Assembly (NCBI GenBank): GCA_015655565.1
Contig: JAATEU010000142.1
Location: 1 to 10,792 of the forward strand
Origin: Clostridiales bacterium
Lineage (GTDB): Bacteria > Bacillota > Clostridia > Lachnospirales > Lachnospiraceae
Length of the DNA stretch: 10,792 bases
Direction: 5' to 3'
In this document: one piece after another, positions 6,390 to 10,792 of the stretch
Layout of the letters: each line of letters opens with the position of its first letter
How positions within the stretch are numbered: position 1 is the stretch's first letter
Made by a program: the position numbers and the translations under genes
The notes under the pieces: model-generated
Database searches by the model: none
Told to the model about the DNA's origin: nothing
What the model saw: the letters and a program-made list of their open reading frames with translations, nothing else

Positions 6390-7451
6390 ATGAAAGCATA
6401 TGCATTAGTAGAACCGGGCAGAATGGAATGGCTGGATGTTGCGAAACCAATCATTGAAAGTGATTATTCTGCAATTTTAAAACCAATTGTAATTTCACCC
6501 TGTTCCTCAGATGTACATACCATATTTGAACATGGTTCTGTAAAACCGTCAAACTGGGTAATGGGACATGAGTGCCTTGGAGAAGTGGTTGAGGCAGGAA
6601 ACCTTGTAAAGGACTTCAAACCGGGTGATAAGGTACTTGTACCATCAATTACACCAAACTGGCGTGATCTGGGAATTCAGGATGGTAATTTTACACATCC
6701 GTCAGGACCGTTTAGTGGTATGAAATTTTCTATTTCCAGACCGGGAATATTTGCGGAATATTTTTATGTAGAGGATGCAGACACGTCTTTAGTACACATG
6801 CCGGAGGATGTTTCCTTAGGGGCAGCCCTAATGTGTGTGGATGTTGTGACAACTGGTTTTACCGGTGTGGAGGCAGCCGAGATTACGTTCGGAGATACGG
6901 TTTGTGTATTGGGAATAGGGCCAATCGGTCTTATGGCAGTAGCAGGTGCAAAACTTCGTGGAGCATCAGAAATATTAGCAGTAGGAACCAGACCGGCTTG
7001 CATAGATCTTGCAAAAGAATTTGGAGCAACTCAAATTATCAGCTATAAGGATGGAAATATTGTCGGGCAGGTGCTGGAAGCTACAAGGGGGAAGGGAGTA
7101 GATGCTTCTATTATTGCCGGTGGTAATCAGGATACTTTTTCACAGGCAATTTATATGACCTGTTACGGTACCGGAAGAATCTCAAATTTGAATTATTATG
7201 TTGGAGATAAAGACCTTGTGATTCCCAAAACTGCATGGGCAAACGGAATGGCAGGAAAGACAATCAGAGGTGAGCTGTGCAAGGGGGGACGTGTACGTAT
7301 TGAAAGACTTTTCTCCATGGTTCAGTGTGGAAGAATTTCACCGGAAAAACTGATTACTCATACCTATCATGGCTTTGAAGAATTAGAAACTGCTTTGCAT
7401 ATTATGCGGGATAAGCCTAAGGAGCTGGTGAAAGCAATGGTAATTATCTAA
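6390..7451 (+). CDS. Zinc-dependent secondary-alcohol dehydrogenase, probably NADP(H)-linked
   Basis: This 353-residue cytosolic oxidoreductase belongs to the zinc medium-chain dehydrogenase family. I align it from memory with the secondary-alcohol dehydrogenases of Thermoanaerobacter brockii and Clostridium beijerinckii, with similar length and many shared blocks. The catalytic zinc ligands are present: C38 (PCSSDVHT), H60-E61 (GHECLGEV) and D151 (CVDVVTTGF). The nucleotide-binding loop is GIGPIGLMAVAGAKLRGA at 175-192. G199-T200-R201 and Y219 match the residues that bind the NADP 2'-phosphate in T. brockii ADH, so NADP(H) preference is inferred. The four cysteines for a structural zinc are absent, as in that subfamily. 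The enzyme would interconvert a secondary alcohol and a ketone. AAAGGAAG (6374-6381) lies eight bases before the start. No clear terminator follows, so read-through into the aminotransferase gene is possible. Confidence 0.92.
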   Translation: MKAYALVEPGRMEWLDVAKPIIESDYSAILKPIVISPCSSDVHTIFEHGSVKPSNWVMGHECLGEVVEAGNLVKDFKPGDKVLVPSITPNWRDLGIQDGNFTHPSGPFSGMKFSISRPGIFAEYFYVEDADTSLVHMPEDVSLGAALMCVDVVTTGFTGVEAAEITFGDTVCVLGIGPIGLMAVAGAKLRGASEILAVGTRPACIDLAKEFGATQIISYKDGNIVGQVLEATRGKGVDASIIAGGNQDTFSQAIYMTCYGTGRISNLNYYVGDKDLVIPKTAWANGMAGKTIRGELCKGGRVRIERLFSMVQCGRISPEKLITHTYHGFEELETALHIMRDKPKELVKAMVII

Positions 7452-7479
7452 GATTGCTAAAGAAAAGGGGGTGCCTGCA

Positions 7480-7533
7480 ATGGTATCAGCAGAATTATTT
7501 TTGGAACATTATAGGAGAGATAAGAAAATGTAG
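7480..7533 (+). CDS. Possible 17-residue leader peptide or gene remnant
   Basis: ATG 7480 opens a frame encoding MVSAELFLEHYRRDKKM, ending in TAG at 7533. AAGGGGGTG (7464-7472) seven bases upstream is among the purine-rich ribosome binding sites of the window. It begins 28 bases after the dehydrogenase stop and ends just before the shared element at 7538. It could be a real short peptide or upstream reading frame on a dehydrogenase-aminotransferase transcript. It could equally be the N-terminus left from a deleted gene. There is no homology claim; the evidence is only the binding site and position. Confidence 0.3.
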   Translation: MVSAELFLEHYRRDKKM

Positions 7534-7537
7534 GAGA

Positions 7538-7552
7538 GCCTTTTTTTACTAG
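7538..7552 (+). promoter_or_regulatory. Shared upstream element, copy 2
   Basis: This is an exact copy of the 15-base element at 6316-6330, placed 62 bases before the aminotransferase ATG. TATTAT at 7573-7578 lies downstream of it and could act as a -10 with the element just upstream of or overlapping the -35 region. TAGACT (6351-6356) sits at the same distance after copy 1 but is a poor -10. Confidence 0.5.
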
Positions 7553-7614
7553 TTAATAAAAAATAAACATGATATTATTATAAAAAAATCAAAAAGTAAT
7601 TTGGAGAAACAAAC

Positions 7615-8964
7615 ATGAAAGATTATACAAATAGTGAAGAATTAACAAAACAGTTTAATGAATTATTTCCAGCAGGACATTCGAATCTTAATATGTCGTT
7701 AGAGGCGACAGAACATAGACTTTTTATTGACCATGTGGAAAAAGCACATGTATTTGATGTGGATGGAAATGAATATATTGAATATAATGGTGCAATGGGA
7801 CCTATGTTTCTTGGACATAAAAATGAAGAATTTATGGAATCTGTTAAAACGTTTTTAGATAAACATGCAACCGTATACGGTTCAAGCCTTCTTTATACGG
7901 AGGAAGATATTAAGCTCGCACAAAAAATTGTTGAACATGTTCCGTGCGCTGAGCAGGTAAAGTTCTGCCTGTCCGGTTCGGAGGCAGTTCAGATGGCGAT
8001 TAGAATAGCTCGTGCCTATACGGGAAGAAACCGTATTATAAGATTTGGTATGCATTATCATGGCTGGTTAGACAATGTGATTAACAGTGTAGTAAAAGAA
8101 GATGTAGCAACAGCAGAAACACCTACGGCAGGAGAAATGTTAAAGACAGATACTCATTATTGTGAAGGAATGTCACCATGGCAGCAGGAAGAGTCTTTTG
8201 TACTTCCGTGGAATGATTTTGAAGTATTGGAAAGTGTAATAGAAAAGCATCATAATGAGATTGCAATGATGCATTTTGAAGCAATTATTTGTAATACGCT
8301 TTGCTTATCACCAAAGCCCGGCTTTCTGGAGAAAATCAGAGAGCTTTGTGATAAATATGATATTGTAATGAGCATGGATGAAGTAATTACCGGATGGAGA
8401 CTGGGGCTTGGCGGAGCACAGGGATATCTTGGAGTGGTTCCGGATATTTGTACAATGGCAAAAGCAATTGCTGGTGGGTATCCATTTTCATGCATTGCAG
8501 GCAAAAAGAAATATATGTCTACATTAAAAAATAAACAGATATTGACAGCCGGAACCTTTAATGGTTATGCATTAGGTGTGCATGCTTCCTTGAAGAATAT
8601 TGAATTATTAGAGGCAAATGCCGGAGCTGTGTATAAGCAGGTTGAAGCGGTTCAAAACAGATTAATGACGGGTTACGTTGAACTCGCAGAAAAATATGGT
8701 ATTGATTTGAGAATTACATATGCACCGGGTATCTTCTTTGTTTTGTTTGGTGCAAAAGGAGGAATTACACCAGCTTACACTATGGACAACCTGGAAGGAA
8801 TTAATAGACCATTTATTAATCAGTTCCGTAAAGAAATGCAAGAGGAAGGTGTTTTGACAATGCCGAATATGAGAACCTATATAAGTGGTTCCCATACCAT
8901 AGAGGATGCTGAGTTTACATTAAAGGTAGCAGACAAAGCTTTAGCCAGAATGCTTAATAATTAA
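7615..8964 (+). CDS. Class III PLP-dependent aminotransferase, glutamate-1-semialdehyde aminomutase-like
   Basis: This 449-residue cytosolic fold-type I enzyme binds pyridoxal phosphate. Visible family features are SGSEAVQMAIRIARAYTG (120-137), which holds the phosphate, the aromatic stacking motif FGMHYHGW (144-151), D255 in SMDEVITGWR, which contacts the pyridine nitrogen, the Schiff-base lysine K283 in MAKAIAGGYP, and T314 in GTFNGY. The arrangement follows glutamate-1-semialdehyde aminomutase and related omega-aminotransferases. The aminomutase-typical EPVAGN stretch is replaced by FEAIICNT, and no haem genes are nearby, so I do not call it hemL. It probably transaminates an aldehyde or ketone, possibly the product of the adjacent dehydrogenase. 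GGAG at 7603-7606 lies eight bases before ATG 7615. A strong hairpin terminator follows. The amino donor and substrate are unknown. Confidence 0.9.
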   Translation: MKDYTNSEELTKQFNELFPAGHSNLNMSLEATEHRLFIDHVEKAHVFDVDGNEYIEYNGAMGPMFLGHKNEEFMESVKTFLDKHATVYGSSLLYTEEDIKLAQKIVEHVPCAEQVKFCLSGSEAVQMAIRIARAYTGRNRIIRFGMHYHGWLDNVINSVVKEDVATAETPTAGEMLKTDTHYCEGMSPWQQEESFVLPWNDFEVLESVIEKHHNEIAMMHFEAIICNTLCLSPKPGFLEKIRELCDKYDIVMSMDEVITGWRLGLGGAQGYLGVVPDICTMAKAIAGGYPFSCIAGKKKYMSTLKNKQILTAGTFNGYALGVHASLKNIELLEANAGAVYKQVEAVQNRLMTGYVELAEKYGIDLRITYAPGIFFVLFGAKGGITPAYTMDNLEGINRPFINQFRKEMQEEGVLTMPNMRTYISGSHTIEDAEFTLKVADKALARMLNN

Positions 8965-8981
8965 CTGTCGAAACGATATGC

Positions 8982-9012
8982 AAAGGCGCAACAAACATTT
9001 TGTTGCGCCTTT
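8982..9012 (+). terminator. Hairpin terminator after the aminotransferase gene
   Basis: AAAGGCGCAACAAA (8982-8995) pairs perfectly with TTTGTTGCGCCTTT (8999-9012), a 14-bp stem with a 3-base CAT loop. The innermost pairs would open in practice. The terminal T-run is only TTT followed by AATATT. The A-tract on the 5' arm also lets it work on the minus strand. It starts 17 bases after the stop codon. Confidence 0.75.
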
Positions 9013-9058
9013 AATATTGGCTTTAGCCTGTTAAGCTCGTGAAGCGTACAAAACAATA

Positions 9059-9081
9059 AACCGCCCGTTGGACAGGCGGTT
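9059..9081 (+). other. Stem-loop in the leader of the binding-protein gene
   Basis: AACCGCC (9059-9065) pairs with GGCGGTT (9075-9081) around a 9-base loop. It ends 16 bases before the ribosome binding site AAGGAGG (9098-9104). There is no T-run, so it is not a convincing terminator. It may stabilise the mRNA or affect translation. I see no clear promoter between 9013 and 9058. Confidence 0.45.
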
Positions 9082-9112
9082 CCCATTTATATTTATGAAG
9101 GAGGATAATATT

Positions 9113-10777
9113 ATGAAGAAGAGATGGAGAAAATTAACTGCAGCGTTATTGGTGTGCGCAATGGCATTTTCGGCAGCAGGTTGTGGTGACGGAGGTTCCG
9201 TAGGTGATGATGTATCGAAAAAAGCCGGAACAGAGCCGGAAGGAAGTGATACTGCGGGAGGTACATTTAAATATGGTCTGGAACAAAATATGCTGTCATT
9301 AGCTCCGGCATATTCATACAGCCTGACGACTTCTATTCCCATCAGTACATTTTGTGAATCATGGTTGACTACGAATCCGGAGGATCCAAGTACATTGGTT
9401 CCGTTGCTGGCAGAAAAATGGACGGTAAGTGATGATGGTTTGATTTATACCTTTAATTTCCGGCAGGGAGTTCATTTTTGGGATGGTACGGAAATGACAT
9501 CGGAAGATGTCCTGTTTTCTTATAATCACATTATGGATGAAGCAACAGCATCTTATGTATCATGGATGCATACAAGCGTTGCATCAATAGAAGCAACCGA
9601 TAAGTATACGGTTGTAGTTACATTAAAGAAACCGGACAGCACATGGCTTTATTCTGTGGCAACCTCCGGTGGTGGAGTATTCAGTAAAGCATACTATGAA
9701 AGCTTAGAAGATCCAACTGCTTTCGGTACGGCATCAGGTGGAGTTATGGGCACAGGTGCATACATATTTGATAAATGGACAGAAGGCGAAAAAGTTACGG
9801 CACATGCAAATCCGGATTATTGGGATACCGGCAATCAGCCAAAATTCGATAAAGTAGAATGGGTTGAGATTGTTGATGGAACAACAAGAATTACAGCAAT
9901 TGCCAATAATGAAATTCAGGCAACTTATTGGAATCAGGCAACGCAGTTAGATATGATGCAATCAATTACTTCCCAGGGAGTCCAACTTCAATTTAATGAT
10001 GCAGGAACAACACAATGCTTATTCTTCAATATGGCAAGAAAAGGACTGGATGATGTTAATTGCCGTAAGGCATTAGCATATGTATTTGATACGGCAAGTT
10101 ATACTACCGGTGTATATGGTGATTCTGCAATAGCAGGTGATTCCAGTTTTCTTCCGCCGGCATTGAGAGCTTATAATGATGAAGCATGGGCAGCCTATGA
10201 AGAAAAAGCAAATGACTATGATTATGACTTAAAAAAAGCAAAGGAACTAATGGCAGCATCAAATTATCCTGATGGATTTGATATGGAGATTCTTGTATCA
10301 ACCGCATTCCCAACGGATGAAACGGCAGCAGTTATGTTACAGGAAAAGGCAGCAGAAATTGGTATCAACATTACAGTTACTAAGCTGACTCCTTCCGAAA
10401 GATCTTCCATTATTTATAGGGAGGAAAGAGATTACGATGCGGTTATTGTACAGTGGGATGCGGATTTTCCGGAATCTTTATCAGATTTAATACCAATGTT
10501 TGCCAGCGAAAACGTAGGTGCAGGTGGCTGCAACTATATGAATTACAAGAATGATGTCGTTGACGGATTGCTTGCAGAAGCAAAAGCAGCTATCGATACG
10601 GCTGAAAAAGGACAGTTAATTACTGAGATATGCTTGCAATTGAATGAAGATTGTCCAATGTTACCATTATCCTATCCAAGCAGAATATCTCTTGTAAGGG
10701 AAGAGATTTCCGGTTATACAGCGACACCTACATATTGGTTTGAACCGTTTACAAGATACTTATATTACAATAAATAA
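9113..10777 (+). CDS. Family 5 solute-binding lipoprotein of a peptide-type ABC transporter
   Basis: This 554-residue extracytoplasmic lipoprotein is the substrate-binding subunit of an ABC importer of the oligopeptide/dipeptide/nickel class (SBP_bac_5). It has a basic start (MKKRWRK), a hydrophobic signal segment at about 8-22 and a lipobox AAGC with the lipidated Cys at residue 24, followed by a flexible Gly/Ser/Asp-rich linker. The family signature is at about 112-137 (FNFRQGVHFWDGTEMTSEDV). The C-terminal part ends in the usual lobe (CPMLPLSYPSRISLVREEI). ATG 9113 is chosen because AAGGAGG lies eight bases upstream; in-frame upstream ATG 9095 and TTG 9068 lack a binding site. Permease and ATPase genes would be expected beyond the right edge. 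Peptides are the usual ligands of the family, but many members bind other solutes, and the neighbouring enzymes suggest an amine- or alcohol-bearing compound. No terminator is visible before the window ends. Confidence 0.93.
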   Translation: MKKRWRKLTAALLVCAMAFSAAGCGDGGSVGDDVSKKAGTEPEGSDTAGGTFKYGLEQNMLSLAPAYSYSLTTSIPISTFCESWLTTNPEDPSTLVPLLAEKWTVSDDGLIYTFNFRQGVHFWDGTEMTSEDVLFSYNHIMDEATASYVSWMHTSVASIEATDKYTVVVTLKKPDSTWLYSVATSGGGVFSKAYYESLEDPTAFGTASGGVMGTGAYIFDKWTEGEKVTAHANPDYWDTGNQPKFDKVEWVEIVDGTTRITAIANNEIQATYWNQATQLDMMQSITSQGVQLQFNDAGTTQCLFFNMARKGLDDVNCRKALAYVFDTASYTTGVYGDSAIAGDSSFLPPALRAYNDEAWAAYEEKANDYDYDLKKAKELMAASNYPDGFDMEILVSTAFPTDETAAVMLQEKAAEIGINITVTKLTPSERSSIIYREERDYDAVIVQWDADFPESLSDLIPMFASENVGAGGCNYMNYKNDVVDGLLAEAKAAIDTAEKGQLITEICLQLNEDCPMLPLSYPSRISLVREEISGYTATPTYWFEPFTRYLYYNK

Positions 10778-10792
10778 TATAACTTATCAGAA

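Noticed and set aside
1..10792. Searched by eye for CRISPR arrays, tRNA genes, integrase or transposase genes and toxin-antitoxin pairs.
   Set aside because: None supported. The only regular direct repeats are the two units at 32-136 and the 15-base pair at 6316 and 7538.

Overview
The window looks like an AT-rich Clostridia chromosome, probably Lachnospiraceae or a close relative. The grounds are strong AGGAGG-type ribosome binding sites, a YesM/YesN-type two-component pair, a family 5 peptide-type binding lipoprotein, and enzymes whose closest remembered relatives are clostridial. This is inferred from gene style; no marker gene is present. I see no tRNA, rRNA, CRISPR array or intact mobile element.

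Layout. (1) Positions 1-3098 hold a sensor histidine kinase and an AraC-type response regulator that overlap by 23 bases. They are preceded by a conspicuous imperfect direct repeat (32-77 and 90-136) just upstream of a candidate promoter with a weak -35. (2) Positions 3099-3586 hold debris, including a short reading frame that carries only the C-terminal end of a class I SAM-dependent methyltransferase. (3) A small acylphosphatase (3587-3859, +) and a Dps-type ferritin-like protein (4052-4489, -) converge on a strong hairpin terminator. The Dps promoter is near consensus and has a palindrome across the predicted start of transcription. (4) Positions 4533-5332 contain no intact gene. A good promoter leads into what looks like a broken gene of unknown function (4735-5164), followed by a second near-consensus promoter. 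(5) Positions 5333-10777 form an accessory metabolic locus on the plus strand: an AraC-family regulator with a terminator-like hairpin in its leader, a zinc secondary-alcohol dehydrogenase of the Thermoanaerobacter brockii / Clostridium beijerinckii type, a class III PLP aminotransferase related to glutamate-1-semialdehyde aminomutase, and a family 5 solute-binding lipoprotein.

How the genes may work together. The kinase and regulator sense an extracellular signal, but no transporter target lies next to them in the window. In the second locus the dehydrogenase and the aminotransferase share a 15-base identical element (GCCTTTTTTTACTAG) about 60 bases before each start codon, so they are probably co-regulated, perhaps by the neighbouring AraC protein. 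Together they could interconvert an alcohol, its ketone or aldehyde, and an amine. The binding protein would capture the substrate or a related peptide-like compound, with the permease and ATPase genes presumably beyond the right edge. The substrate cannot be read from the sequence. This locus is the best candidate here for an undescribed pathway.
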